64,000 nt of DNA from Clostridiales bacterium (GTDB lineage: Bacteria > Bacillota > Clostridia > Christensenellales > Borkfalkiaceae). Numbering within the stretch: position 1 is the first letter of the stretch; every line of letters starts with the position of its first letter. The notes under the pieces were generated by a model that saw nothing but the letters and a program-made list of their open reading frames with translations, had not been told where the DNA came from and did no database searches. The stretch lies in the NCBI GenBank assembly GCA_015055525.1, contig SVHZ01000003.1, positions 1 through 64,000 on the forward strand. The letters are read 5' to 3'. The position numbers and the translations under genes are program-made. Shown here one piece after another: positions 26,558-35,543 of this stretch.

Positions 26558-27874
26558 TTATTTTTTAATGCCTTTATCTATACGCATTTTCTTTATTTGT
26601 TTTTCAAACCCGTGATCTGTCGGTTGATAAAAGGTTTGCCCCCTAACTTTTTTAGGAAGATACTCTTGCTCAACGTACTCGCCAAAGTCGTGAGGGTATT
26701 TGTACTCCGCGCTAAGTTTCTTTCCTTCCTTGCTCAAATACGAGGGATTGATAAGATGAGGGGGAATATCGTCGTCCTTTATCTCTTCAACCGCCTTGCT
26801 CGCCTTTTCAATAGCAGTTATAACGGAATTTGACTTATTCGTTTCGCAAACGTAAATAATCGCCTCTGAAAGCGGAATCAGCCCTTCGGGTTGCCCAATG
26901 TGTTGAAGAGCAGTCATAGCGCTCGTTGCAATCACTAACGCCTGCGGATCTGATAAGCCCACGTCCTCTGCCGAGTGAACTACCAATCTCCTTGCAATAA
27001 TCATCGGGTCAAGCCCTGCTTTTATCAAGCGTTGGCTATAATAAAGCGCCCCGTCGCTATCGCTACCGCGAAGGCTTTTGCAAAAAGCGGAAAGCATGTG
27101 ATAATATCCGTTTTCATCTATTGATAAAGCCTTTTTTTGAATTGATTGCTCGGCATCTTTTAACCTTACTCTCGTAACGCCGTCTTCATCTACCGGAGTT
27201 GTAAGCACGGCAAGTTCTATCGCGTTATACGCAGTTCTAAGATCACCAGCGGAAGTTATTGCAATATGGTTATACGCATCTTCCTCTACTTCCAAATTCA
27301 TTTCGCCAAACCCGCGTTTTTTATCCGCAACCGCCTTTTTAAGCGCATTTTTTATAATCTCAGTTGAAAGGGTTTTGAACTCGAATACCCTGCACCTTGA
27401 TATTATTGCGGGAGTCATAGCAACGTAAGGGTTTTCCGTAGTTGAGCCGATAAAAATTATCGTTCCCTTCTCGATTGAAGGAAGTAAACTATCTTGTTGC
27501 GTTTTGTTAAAACGGTGGCACTCGTCTAAGAGCAAATAAGTTCTCTTACCAAAAGTTTTAAGGTCGATTTCCGCTTGCTCGATTGCCTTTTTAACGTCCG
27601 CCACGCCACTTGTTACAGCGTTTAACTTAACGAATTTTCCGCTCGTTGAATTTGCAATAATATTTGCAAGCGTTGATTTACCCGTTCCCGGTGGACCGAA
27701 GAAAATGCAACTTCCCAACCTATCCGATATAATAGCCCTTTTTAATAAACTACCTTCGCTTGCAATATCTGATTGACCTAAAAACTCTCTCAAAGTTTCA
27801 GGTCGCATGCGCTCGGCTAACGGCGTGGATTTTAATTGATTTTCATTGTTTAATTCATCAAAAAGCGTATACAT
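26558..27874 (-). CDS. rarA: Replication-associated recombination ATPase RarA (MgsA)
   Basis: A 438-residue AAA+ ATPase related to clamp loaders that acts at stalled replication forks. Near the N-terminus is RMRPETLREFLGQ, then Walker A FFGPPGTGKSTLAN, Walker B TYLLLDECHRFNK, sensor 1 IIFIGSTTENPY and the arginine region AIISRCRVFEF. The C-terminal tetramerisation part carries RGSDSDGALYY and the family-typical YKYPHDFGEYVEQEYLP. It is divergent from ylbJ across 30 nt. Confidence 0.96.
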   Translation of the reverse strand: MYTLFDELNNENQLKSTPLAERMRPETLREFLGQSDIASEGSLLKRAIISDRLGSCIFFGPPGTGKSTLANIIANSTSGKFVKLNAVTSGVADVKKAIEQAEIDLKTFGKRTYLLLDECHRFNKTQQDSLLPSIEKGTIIFIGSTTENPYVAMTPAIISRCRVFEFKTLSTEIIKNALKKAVADKKRGFGEMNLEVEEDAYNHIAITSAGDLRTAYNAIELAVLTTPVDEDGVTRVRLKDAEQSIQKKALSIDENGYYHMLSAFCKSLRGSDSDGALYYSQRLIKAGLDPMIIARRLVVHSAEDVGLSDPQALVIATSAMTALQHIGQPEGLIPLSEAIIYVCETNKSNSVITAIEKASKAVEEIKDDDIPPHLINPSYLSKEGKKLSAEYKYPHDFGEYVEQEYLPKKVRGQTFYQPTDHGFEKQIKKMRIDKGIKK

Positions 27875-27904
27875 AATTACCTGTTTTATAAAATATAAAT
27901 TAGT

Positions 27905-28897
27905 ATGTTTTCAAAAAGTATTAACAAGAAAAAAACTATTAAAATAATTCTTTCTGTATTTTTGTTTTTTTTAATAATTTGCCTATCCGTTTTTCCAGAA
28001 AAGTACTCAAAGAGTACTTTTAACGGAATAAGTTTATTCGCCGTGAGCGTTTTACCGTCGCTTCTTCCTTACTTTTTCTTGACGGCAATATTATCAAGGC
28101 TCAACGTTTTAAGTTGCTTTTGCAAGGCGTTTGATAATTTTACTAAAAAGGTTTTTAATCTCAACGGATATTGTATATACGCATTTTTAATGAGTATACT
28201 TTCAGGCTATCCCGTGGGGAGCAAAATCATTTTAGAACTTCATTCTAACCGCCTTATTAGCGACAGCGAAAGTTCAAGGCTATCGCTTTTAGCCTCGACT
28301 TCAGGACCGCTCTTTATAATCGGCGCAGTTGGCTCAACTATGTTTCAAAATAAACTTGCGGGGGTTATTATATATATAACTCACGTCTTGTCCGCAATTT
28401 TAACTTGCTTAATATTTAGAAAGTCTGGAACTTCTAGCCAAATGATAAGCGGTTACGAATTTAACGACAATAACGACCAAATTTTATACGACTCAGTCTA
28501 CTCTTCGATTATTTCTTGCTTGATAGTAGGCGGTTTCGTAAGCGTGTTTTTCGTAATATCTCAAATTTTAATCGATTTTAAGATTTTATATCCAATCTCT
28601 TTGCTTTTTTCTTCAATTTTAGCGCCGATTTCAAGCGGAAACGAAGGGTTGGCGCTATCGGTTGGGCTTATCGAGTTTACAAACGGCTCTAAAATGCTAT
28701 CCTTGATAGGAACCACGCCTATTACCGTTTCAATTTCTTGTTTTATAATAACTTTCGGCGGAATATCGGGAATACTTCAATCTCTCGTTTTCCTAAACAA
28801 AGCAAAGGTTAAAAGTTGGTTTTTTATTCTTGGAAAGGTTATCCAAGCAACGATAGCTTCCGTTATTTGCTATTTTGCTTGCTATTTTTTTCTATAA
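27905..28897 (+). CDS. ylbJ: Sporulation integral membrane protein YlbJ-like
   Basis: A 330-residue polytopic membrane protein with about eight hydrophobic segments. FPEKYSKSTFNGISLFAVSV, LMSILSGYPVGSKII and PISSGNEGLALSVGLIEFTNG match the YlbJ/nucleoside-recognition (Gate domain) family needed for spore cortex formation in Bacillus. The transported substrate is unknown. Its 3' end overlaps convergent coaD by 35 nt. Confidence 0.88.
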   Translation: MFSKSINKKKTIKIILSVFLFFLIICLSVFPEKYSKSTFNGISLFAVSVLPSLLPYFFLTAILSRLNVLSCFCKAFDNFTKKVFNLNGYCIYAFLMSILSGYPVGSKIILELHSNRLISDSESSRLSLLASTSGPLFIIGAVGSTMFQNKLAGVIIYITHVLSAILTCLIFRKSGTSSQMISGYEFNDNNDQILYDSVYSSIISCLIVGGFVSVFFVISQILIDFKILYPISLLFSSILAPISSGNEGLALSVGLIEFTNGSKMLSLIGTTPITVSISCFIITFGGISGILQSLVFLNKAKVKSWFFILGKVIQATIASVICYFACYFFL

Positions 28898-29351
28898 TCT
28901 TTATAACTTCGCTAGAAAGTTTATCTTGCAAATTTTCATTGTTTTCTAACGCCTTTTTTACTAAGGTAGAACTAATGCTTTTTAGTTTTTCATCGCACGG
29001 AATATATAAAGTAACTATTTCAGGATACAAACTGCTATTAAAATCGTGCATCTTGCGTTCGTATTCGTAATCTACCGAATTTCTAACTCCCCTTACGGTG
29101 TAAATAATGCCGTTTTCTTTCATAAAATCAACGAGCATTCCGCTATGATAAATAACTTTTACGTTTTTATATTTTTTGCACGTTGCATTTAGCATTTCAA
29201 GGCGAATATCAAGTGAAAATTTGGCAGTCTTTTCAGCGTTTATACAAACGGCTACAATAACTTCATCAAATAGGTTAGACGCCTTTTCTATAACCGCCTC
29301 GTGCCCTAAAGTAACGGGGTCGAAAGTGCCTGCAAATACTGCTTTTTTCAT
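28863..29351 (-). CDS. coaD: Phosphopantetheine adenylyltransferase
   Basis: CoaD converts 4'-phosphopantetheine and ATP to dephospho-CoA. The 162-residue protein shows the nucleotidyltransferase T(H)xGH motif GTFDPVTLGHEAVI (8-21), the RGVRNSVDYEYE loop and the ISSTLVKK motif near the C-terminus. Its start overlaps the rsmD stop by 4 nt, the common rsmD-coaD arrangement. Confidence 0.97.
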   Translation of the reverse strand: MKKAVFAGTFDPVTLGHEAVIEKASNLFDEVIVAVCINAEKTAKFSLDIRLEMLNATCKKYKNVKVIYHSGMLVDFMKENGIIYTVRGVRNSVDYEYERKMHDFNSSLYPEIVTLYIPCDEKLKSISSTLVKKALENNENLQDKLSSEVIKIIEKNSKQNSK

Positions 29352-29884
29352 AAGTTGTCTCCATAAAAATCAAAAACGGCAATTCCGTATTTTCTCGTGT
29401 CTAATAGTTTTAATCCTTCAACGATCAAAGACTGCTTGTCCGCCTTGTGTTCGTAGATAAAAACTCCGTTTTCCTTTAATAAACTTCTGTTTTTAACAAT
29501 TTCTAAAATACTTTTAATCTCTGAAAAATCGTACGGCGGATCAAAAAATATAACGTCGAATTTTTTATCGGTTGAAGATAAAAAGTTATTAGCCGAACTT
29601 AAAACAAAAGTTTCCGATAAGCCGATAGAATTTGCGTTTTCTTTAACCAAAGATAAACTTTCTTTAGAAATATCGACGAAAGTTACCGAGTTTGCCCCGC
29701 GTGAAAAACTTTCAAGCCCAATAGACCCCGTGCCTGCGCAAAGGTCTAAAAAGTTACAGCCTAAAACTTTATTACCTAAAATATTGAAAAGAGATTCTTT
29801 TGCTCTATCCGACGTTGGGCGAATTTTATCGCCCTTGAACTCTTTTAATTTTTTACCTTTATTTTTTCCGCTTATAATTCTCAT
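29348..29884 (-). CDS. rsmD: 16S rRNA (guanine966-N2)-methyltransferase
   Basis: A 178-residue class I SAM methyltransferase. The N-terminus MRIISGKNKGKKL and RPTSDRAKESLFNILG are characteristic of RsmD; the SAM site is FLDLCAGTGSIGLESFSRGA and the catalytic motif IV is FFDPPYDF. It methylates G966 in helix 31 of 16S rRNA. It follows alr with 8 nt between them. Confidence 0.96.
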   Translation of the reverse strand: MRIISGKNKGKKLKEFKGDKIRPTSDRAKESLFNILGNKVLGCNFLDLCAGTGSIGLESFSRGANSVTFVDISKESLSLVKENANSIGLSETFVLSSANNFLSSTDKKFDVIFFDPPYDFSEIKSILEIVKNRSLLKENGVFIYEHKADKQSLIVEGLKLLDTRKYGIAVFDFYGDNL

Positions 29885-29892
29885 TTTAATCT

Positions 29893-30909
29893 TTATTCAT
29901 AAATAATTTCCGCGCGCGAACCAAACTGAGTCAATATCTCGTACGGAATAGTTTTATATTTTTTTGCTAAACTTTGGGCGTTATCCATAACGCAATAATA
30001 ATTTTCAAAATGCGCCCCTAAAACAACGCTTAAATCCATGCACCTTGGCGGAAGAATTTGATCGCCACTTCTAAAAAAACCGTCGGCATACCCAACTCTT
30101 AAAAGAGTAACTTTATCAAAACTGTATTTTTTACTGCCGTAAAGTAAACGCTCACTTTTAATTTTTTCCCTAACGAGCAAAGTTTTTGCATAAACTTTCA
30201 TAGCGGGAGATAGCGTAAGTAAGTTAGTTTCAAACGGAGTATATCCGTATAAGGAAAGCCCAACTCTAACCATATCAAAATAAAACTTTTCGCCAAGTAG
30301 TATTCCCGCGCTTGAAGAAAGGTGCATAGTAACCATTGGATACTCGTCTAAAATATAACTTGATAGTTTTATAAAGTTTTCACGCTGAAAGTTTGCGTAT
30401 TTTTTATTTTTAGCATCGCCCAAGTGCGAATATACGCCCGTTATAATAAAATTATTACGCCTAGCGATAGATAAAACTTCGCTTACTTCGTAAACGGAAG
30501 ATATGCCGAGCCTATTCATACCCGTGTTGAGTTTTATATGAACTTTGGCTCTTTTTTTAAGCCCCGAACAAATTCCGTCTATTAAGATTGCATCTCTTTT
30601 AGAAGTTATCGTCAAGGTTATATCTTTTTCAATAAGCCTTTCTAAATAGTTTTCATCTATCGGGGTAAGTAGCAAAATTTCTTTATCGATTCCGCTAAAT
30701 CTTAAATCTAACGCCTCTTTAACGAGCGAAACGCAAAACCCGTCAACCATAGAGTAAACTGCGTTAGAAACGCCGATAATTCCATGCCCGTAAGCGTTTG
30801 CCTTAACTACCGCAAACACTTTGGTTTTAGAACCTACGAGCGTTTTTATTTTGCTTAAATTTTCTTTTACGTTGTAGAGCGAAACTCTTTTAATAACAGG
30901 ATACGACAA
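29893..30909 (-). CDS. alr: Alanine racemase
   Basis: A PLP-dependent fold type III racemase supplying D-alanine for peptidoglycan. The PLP lysine is in AVVKANAYGHG (33-43), and the second catalytic base tyrosine in LRVGYADGFFR. At 338 residues it is shorter than typical Alr (about 370-390): after RCMD the beta-barrel segment normally containing the 'GD.V.lfG' strand is reduced. INxG-type HIKLNTGMNRLG and GLSLYGYTP are conserved, so activity is likely retained. Confidence 0.92.
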   Translation of the reverse strand: MSYPVIKRVSLYNVKENLSKIKTLVGSKTKVFAVVKANAYGHGIIGVSNAVYSMVDGFCVSLVKEALDLRFSGIDKEILLLTPIDENYLERLIEKDITLTITSKRDAILIDGICSGLKKRAKVHIKLNTGMNRLGISSVYEVSEVLSIARRNNFIITGVYSHLGDAKNKKYANFQRENFIKLSSYILDEYPMVTMHLSSSAGILLGEKFYFDMVRVGLSLYGYTPFETNLLTLSPAMKVYAKTLLVREKIKSERLLYGSKKYSFDKVTLLRVGYADGFFRSGDQILPPRCMDLSVVLGAHFENYYCVMDNAQSLAKKYKTIPYEILTQFGSRAEIIYE

Positions 30910-30950
30910 GGTAATTACTCCGCCCTATTTATATGCAAAACTAATATTTT

Positions 30951-30980
30951 TTGACAAACGCTTATCAACTTGAATATTAT
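30951..30980 (+). promoter_or_regulatory. Promoter of the 35-residue membrane protein gene
   Basis: TTGACA (30951-30956), 18-nt spacer, TATTAT (30975-30980), followed by an AGGGGA ribosome site (30989-30994) upstream of the ATG at 31006. Confidence 0.75.
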
Positions 30981-31005
30981 TTAGTATAAGGGGAATAATT
31001 ACGGT

Positions 31006-31113
31006 ATGAGTTTCGTTATAGGATTAACAGTTGGAATAATAGTCGGCGCAAACGTCGCGCTAATAGTAACGGCGCTATTTGCCGTAAATAAACAAAACAA
31101 GAAGGTTAAATAA
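31006..31113 (+). CDS. Small single-pass membrane protein (35 aa, DUF3789-like)
   Basis: A short reading frame: a Met-Ser start, a hydrophobic helix of about 25 residues with small-residue spacing (VIGLTVGIIVGANVALIVTA), then a basic tail NKQNKKVK. The layout (Gly-rich helix, positive C-terminus) resembles DUF3789-type clostridial peptides. A near-consensus promoter and AGGGGA ribosome site support real expression. The last 8 nt overlap the convergent ABC exporter gene. The function is unknown; positive-inside would place the C-terminus in the cytoplasm. Confidence 0.7.
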   Translation: MSFVIGLTVGIIVGANVALIVTALFAVNKQNKKVK

Positions 31114-32722
31114 GTTTACCACCGCTAATAACCGCCGTTTTAGTAACGGAATTTTCAAACGCTGGTTTATGCGATATAATTATCAACGTTCTATCTAAAT
31201 CGCAAAGTGATTTAACAACTTCTTTTTCGGTTGTTTCATCAAGAGCCGAAGTAGGCTCGTCTAAAATAATAACGGGCGCTTTTGAATAAACTGCTCTCGC
31301 TATTGCCAAGCGTTGTTCTTGCCCTTCTGATAGGCGGAAAGTTTCGGATAAATAGGTGTTTTCTTTTTCGGGAAGGCTATTTATCACTTCGTCAAGTTTT
31401 GCAATTTTAAGCGAATAATTTAGTCTATCTTCGTCGTATTCACCGTTGAATACGACGTTTTCTTTTATAGTCCCCGAAAAAATCATATTGCCTTGTGGAA
31501 CGAAACTATAAAGTTTTGATACGCTAGTGGGAAGATAGTGATTATCGCCGTAATTTATAGTAATTTGACCGTTAGTTACAGGATAAAGCCCCGCTATAAC
31601 CTTAACGAGCGTAGTTTTTCCCTCGCCGGAACTACCTTTTATCAAGAGTTTATCTCCCTTATTTACGGTTAAACTAGCGTCCTTTATAACTTCGCCGTCG
31701 CCGTAAGAAAAACTAACTGAATTTAAGTTTATACTGTCAAAATCTAAAAGTTCTTTTTTGTCTTGCTCTTTATTTTTAATTTCAAAAAGCCTACCGCCCG
31801 CAACTAACATTTCAGCGTGCGCGGTAAAGAATCCGCTAACGCTAGATATAGGCGCTCTAATTTGCAAAACGAGTTGTAACATAGCGGTTATAACGCCAAA
31901 ATTTATCCCAACAACACCGTTTAATATGCCGTAAGTTCCATAAATTGCAGTAGCCGTGTAAAACGCGGTAAAACAAAGGTTGATAACGGAATTTACAAAC
32001 GAGCCGAAGTATTTTTCTTTAAGGCTTGCTTTTTTATAACCCAAAAAGTTACCGTCCGCCCTATCTAAAACAAAATTTTCAGCGTTAAAAGTTTTAACTG
32101 CTATTGCGTTATCTGAAATTTCAGAAACGAAAGACGATTGCTTAGAACTTGCTATTCTTGAATTTTTATGAAGTTTATAAACGACTTTTCTCACCCAGAA
32201 CGAGCAAGCGACTATAACGAGCGCGCAACCTAAAATTATGGTGGTAAACAACGGCTGTAAAACAAATAAAGCAACCATCGTTCCAATAAGCCTAACCGCC
32301 GTTGCTAAAATATTTGGCAAAAGGTTAACTCTTATGCTTGAAACCTTCAAAACGTCCCCGTCAAGCCTTGAAACCAAATCGCCCGACGTTAAACTTGATA
32401 AGGTTTTATAATCGCTACCAAGTATTCCAAATAGCACGTATTTTTTAAGCATACGCTCGGAGTTTACCATTAAATTATCCCCTAAAAGTCTTACGATAAC
32501 ACCTAAGACGTAAGAGATTATAACTATTACCGCAAGGTAAATAACGGCGTAGATAGTGGGCATTGAACTACCGCCTTCAACCGTGTTGATAAGCGTTTTA
32601 ACCGCGAGAGCAAACAAAACGGAAAATATCGCTTGCACCGCCCCCAAGAAAACGTATAAAAAATATTTGAAGTTGTTTTGCGGAATTGCCTTTTTAATTT
32701 CGCTCTTTACATACTTATTCAT
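31106..32722 (-). CDS. ABC exporter, fused membrane and ATPase domains
   Basis: A 538-residue half-transporter of the ABCB type: six transmembrane helices (about 18-300) followed by a nucleotide-binding domain with Walker A IKGSSGEGKTTLV, signature LSEGQEQRLAIARA, Walker [15 protein letters not shown] and switch His in IISHKPAF. TSGDLVSRLDGDV is the usual intracellular coupling helix region. It would act as a homodimer exporting lipid, peptide or drug; no partner gene is adjacent, so the substrate is unknown. LSEGQ in place of LSGGQ is a tolerated variant. Confidence 0.92.
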   Translation of the reverse strand: MNKYVKSEIKKAIPQNNFKYFLYVFLGAVQAIFSVLFALAVKTLINTVEGGSSMPTIYAVIYLAVIVIISYVLGVIVRLLGDNLMVNSERMLKKYVLFGILGSDYKTLSSLTSGDLVSRLDGDVLKVSSIRVNLLPNILATAVRLIGTMVALFVLQPLFTTIILGCALVIVACSFWVRKVVYKLHKNSRIASSKQSSFVSEISDNAIAVKTFNAENFVLDRADGNFLGYKKASLKEKYFGSFVNSVINLCFTAFYTATAIYGTYGILNGVVGINFGVITAMLQLVLQIRAPISSVSGFFTAHAEMLVAGGRLFEIKNKEQDKKELLDFDSINLNSVSFSYGDGEVIKDASLTVNKGDKLLIKGSSGEGKTTLVKVIAGLYPVTNGQITINYGDNHYLPTSVSKLYSFVPQGNMIFSGTIKENVVFNGEYDEDRLNYSLKIAKLDEVINSLPEKENTYLSETFRLSEGQEQRLAIARAVYSKAPVIILDEPTSALDETTEKEVVKSLCDLDRTLIIISHKPAFENSVTKTAVISGGKLI

Positions 32723-32784
32723 ACTAATAGTTTATACCAAATAAGTAAATAAGTCAATGCTAGTTTTTTATTTTATAAAAACTG

Positions 32785-32813
32785 TTTACAATAATTGAAA
32801 TTTGCGTTAAAAT
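32785..32813 (+). promoter_or_regulatory. Promoter of the DUF6062-amidohydrolase operon
   Basis: TTTACA (32785-32790), 17-nt spacer, TAAAAT (32808-32813), then CTAGGAGA at the ribosome site before the ATG at 32844. Confidence 0.8.
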
Positions 32814-32843
32814 AAACTTAGTAAAAAAATCTAGGAGATTATT

Positions 32844-33533
32844 ATGGGTTACAGTATTGCAACTATGCATATTTGGCGAATGTTTAACGGCGAGTGCGAA
32901 TGCCCTATGTGTAAGTTAAGAGTAAAAACCGAATGCGATATAGGCGAACTTTATCTTTCCGAGGCGGTTATGGAAGACGATGAGAGAAAACTCGTTAACA
33001 AATACGGGTTTTGCAAAGAGCATTTCGACCTTTTATACGCTGGTAAAAACAAATTAGGTCTTGCCCTTCAACAAGACACAAGGCTTAAAACCGTTGATAA
33101 ACTCATAAAGCCCATTAACGCTAAAAACGCCGTTAAAACGGCTAAAAAATTGAAAGAAGAGTTTTCAGACTGTATTATTTGTAGGCGCTTAGAATACAAT
33201 ATGAAACGCTATTTTGAAACGGTTGCAAGATTGTATGGCGACGATGAAAAATTCAGAAATCAATTTAAGACGGTAAAAGGTTTTTGCTATCCAGACTATA
33301 TAAGGCTTGTTGAAAACGCTCCGAAGGCGGGAAAGTTCGCTCAAGAGTTTTTAGACGTGTTATATGAAAAGCAAAAGCAAACCGCTCAAGAAATTCATCA
33401 AAATTTAACGGATTTTACTATGGCTTTTGATTATCGCTCAAGTTCTCTTCCACCAAAGAGCGCATCGATGAGTTTAGTTCAGTCAAGAATTAAGTTCTAC
33501 GGCGAGAAAGCAGTTCTTCCCGAAAGGAGATAG
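32844..33533 (+). CDS. DUF6062 family protein
   Basis: A 229-residue cytoplasmic protein with paired cysteines (CECPMCKLR near residue 20 and CIICRRLE near 112) and FCKEHF/FCYPDY segments, consistent with a zinc-stabilised helical protein of the DUF6062 family found in Clostridia. The function is unknown. It is two bases ahead of the amidohydrolase gene and shares its promoter. Confidence 0.82.
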   Translation: MGYSIATMHIWRMFNGECECPMCKLRVKTECDIGELYLSEAVMEDDERKLVNKYGFCKEHFDLLYAGKNKLGLALQQDTRLKTVDKLIKPINAKNAVKTAKKLKEEFSDCIICRRLEYNMKRYFETVARLYGDDEKFRNQFKTVKGFCYPDYIRLVENAPKAGKFAQEFLDVLYEKQKQTAQEIHQNLTDFTMAFDYRSSSLPPKSASMSLVQSRIKFYGEKAVLPERR

Positions 33534-33535
33534 TT

Positions 33536-34867
33536 ATGATAAATTTAATTAAAAATGAAGTTAAAAAATACGAAAGCCAAATGCGTGACGGCTTAAAATA
33601 TTTATGGGAAAACGCCGAAACGGGTTATAGAGAAGTTAAGAGTTCATCGTATATGGCTAAAATTTTTGAAGACTTAGGCTACACCTTAACTTATGCAGAC
33701 GGCATTACCGGTTTTATAACCGAAATCGATACGGGGCGTAAAGGTCCAACTATTTTAGTTCTTTCTGAACTTGACTCGCTTATAAATTTTGACCACCCCG
33801 ACTGCGTTAAGGAAACGGGCGCGGTTCACAGTTGCGGTCACGCCGCTCAATGCGGAGCGATGATAGGAATTGCAGGCGCGCTTAAATCCCCTGAAATTTT
33901 AGAAAAATTATCGGGTAAAATACGCTTGTGCGTAGTACCCGCTGAAGAACTTATCGAAATTGAATATCGCCAAAACCTTATTAAAAAAGGCGTTATTAAA
34001 TACTTGGGCGGAAAGGCGGAATTTTTATCTAGGGGTTATTTTGACGGCGTTGATATGGCGTTTATGCTCCACACCACTCAAAACGAACACTTTTTCGTAA
34101 ACAACGGAGCAATCGGTTGCATTGCGAAAAAGATAACTTACAAGGGTGTTTCCGCTCACGCTGGCGGTTCTCCTTGGAACGGAGTTAACGCGTTATACGC
34201 GTCAACGCTCGGTTTATCTGCAATAAACGCAATTAGAGAAACTTTCAAAGAAGAAGATATTATAAGAGTTCACCCGATAATCACTAAAGGCGGTAACGCC
34301 GTTAACGCAATACCCGATAAAGTTACGCTTGAAAGTTATATAAGGGGCAATTCTTTCAACGCTATTCTTGACACGAATAAAAAAGTTAACCGCGCGCTCA
34401 TAGGCTCTGCCCTTTCTATCGGTTGCAATATCGAAATTGAAGATTCCCCCGGCTACGCTCCTTTTAAGAACGACGCTATAATGCGCGAAGTATTTAAGGA
34501 AAGCGTAAATGAACTTGGATATTTATTTAAGAGTAGAGATATAACAAGTTCTGGCTGTACAGATATGGGCGACCTTGCTTGCGTTATGCCGATAATTCAC
34601 CCCTACGCTCCCGGTGCAATAGGATTATCTCACGGCAACGATTACTATATTGATAAGCCCGAACTTGCAGTCATAGCGTCAGCCGAAGTTCAAGTAAAAA
34701 TGCTAGTTGAGTTTTTATCAAACGGCGGTAAGATTGCCAAAGAAGTTATTGAAAATTACGTTCCGTTATTTTCTAGTAACAAAGACTATCTTAATTATCT
34801 TGACTCTATCAATTCTTCAGGCGAAAGAATTGAATATAAAGAAAATTCTGCAACCGTAAAATTATAA
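33536..34867 (+). CDS. M20 family amidohydrolase/peptidase (AbgB/IAL-like)
   Basis: A 443-residue zinc hydrolase of the M20D type. Conserved features are LSELDSLINFDHPD, the metal cysteine-histidine motif HSCGHAAQ, VPAEELIEI (metal and base Glu), the dimerisation domain around YKGVSAHAGGSPWNG, and a C-terminal SCTDMGDLACVMP-like motif. Relatives hydrolyse p-aminobenzoyl-glutamate or N-acyl amino acids. The C-terminal metal His lies in GLSHGNDY. A strong AAAGGAGA site precedes it. Confidence 0.9.
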   Translation: MINLIKNEVKKYESQMRDGLKYLWENAETGYREVKSSSYMAKIFEDLGYTLTYADGITGFITEIDTGRKGPTILVLSELDSLINFDHPDCVKETGAVHSCGHAAQCGAMIGIAGALKSPEILEKLSGKIRLCVVPAEELIEIEYRQNLIKKGVIKYLGGKAEFLSRGYFDGVDMAFMLHTTQNEHFFVNNGAIGCIAKKITYKGVSAHAGGSPWNGVNALYASTLGLSAINAIRETFKEEDIIRVHPIITKGGNAVNAIPDKVTLESYIRGNSFNAILDTNKKVNRALIGSALSIGCNIEIEDSPGYAPFKNDAIMREVFKESVNELGYLFKSRDITSSGCTDMGDLACVMPIIHPYAPGAIGLSHGNDYYIDKPELAVIASAEVQVKMLVEFLSNGGKIAKEVIENYVPLFSSNKDYLNYLDSINSSGERIEYKENSATVKL

Positions 34868-34878
34868 TTTCAAAACAA

Positions 34879-34907
34879 AAAAAAGTGCGATATAATCGCA
34901 CTTTTTT
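34879..34907. terminator. Bidirectional terminator between the amidohydrolase and engB
   Basis: AAAAAAGTGCGAT (34879-34891) pairs with ATCGCACTTTTTT (34895-34907). It serves both the + strand operon and the minus-strand lon-engB unit, which ends 4 nt away. Confidence 0.92.
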
Positions 34908-34910
34908 GTT

Positions 34911-35543
34911 TTATTCTTCTTCCGTTTCTTCTTCTATTTCTTCGGTGTAAAAATCGTCGTTAAAAATTTCTAAAACGGTATCTAATTTTGCAAGGAGTTT
35001 ATCTTTTCCGTAACCCGTTTCGCTAGACGTTGGTATTATACTTTGACCGCCTATCGTTAAGATATTTCCAATAGATTTTACCCTTTCAAAAATCTTAGTT
35101 TTGCCAATTTTATCCGCTTTGGTTGCAACTACGGTAAACGGTAGCGCGTACGAGTGGAGATAACTTATCATTGACAAATCGTCTTTAGTTGGATCGTGGC
35201 GAATATCAACGAGCATTATAACGTGGCAAATTCCCTCTTTATAAGCAAAGAAATCTTCCATAAGTCTTGCCCATTTTTGCTTTTCGCTATCCGATACTTT
35301 TGCAAAGCCGTAACCAGGTAAATCTGCTAAGATAAACTCGCCGAAATCAAAGTAGTTTATAAGCCTAGTTCTACCGGGCGTAACCGACGTTCTCGCTAAT
35401 TTTTTGCGGTTTGCTAGGCAGTTTATTATTGAACTTTTGCCAACGTTTGACTTTCCGCAAACGGCAATAATCGGCTTATCGGAAACTAAAAAATTCTTTT
35501 TATCCGCTACCGAAGTTATGAATTTTGCTTCTTTAATAATCAT
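34911..35543 (-). CDS. engB: Ribosome biogenesis GTPase EngB/YsxC
   Basis: A 210-residue GTPase needed for 50S subunit assembly. G1 is CGKSNVGKSSIIN, the G2 threonine lies in TSVTPGRTRLINYF, G3 is DLPGYGFA, G4 is ATKADK and G5 is SSETGYG. The C-terminal 15 residues are acidic (EEIEEETEEE). It begins at the lon stop (overlap), and lon-engB is a conserved pair in Firmicutes. Confidence 0.96.
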   Translation of the reverse strand: MIIKEAKFITSVADKKNFLVSDKPIIAVCGKSNVGKSSIINCLANRKKLARTSVTPGRTRLINYFDFGEFILADLPGYGFAKVSDSEKQKWARLMEDFFAYKEGICHVIMLVDIRHDPTKDDLSMISYLHSYALPFTVVATKADKIGKTKIFERVKSIGNILTIGGQSIIPTSSETGYGKDKLLAKLDTVLEIFNDDFYTEEIEEETEEE

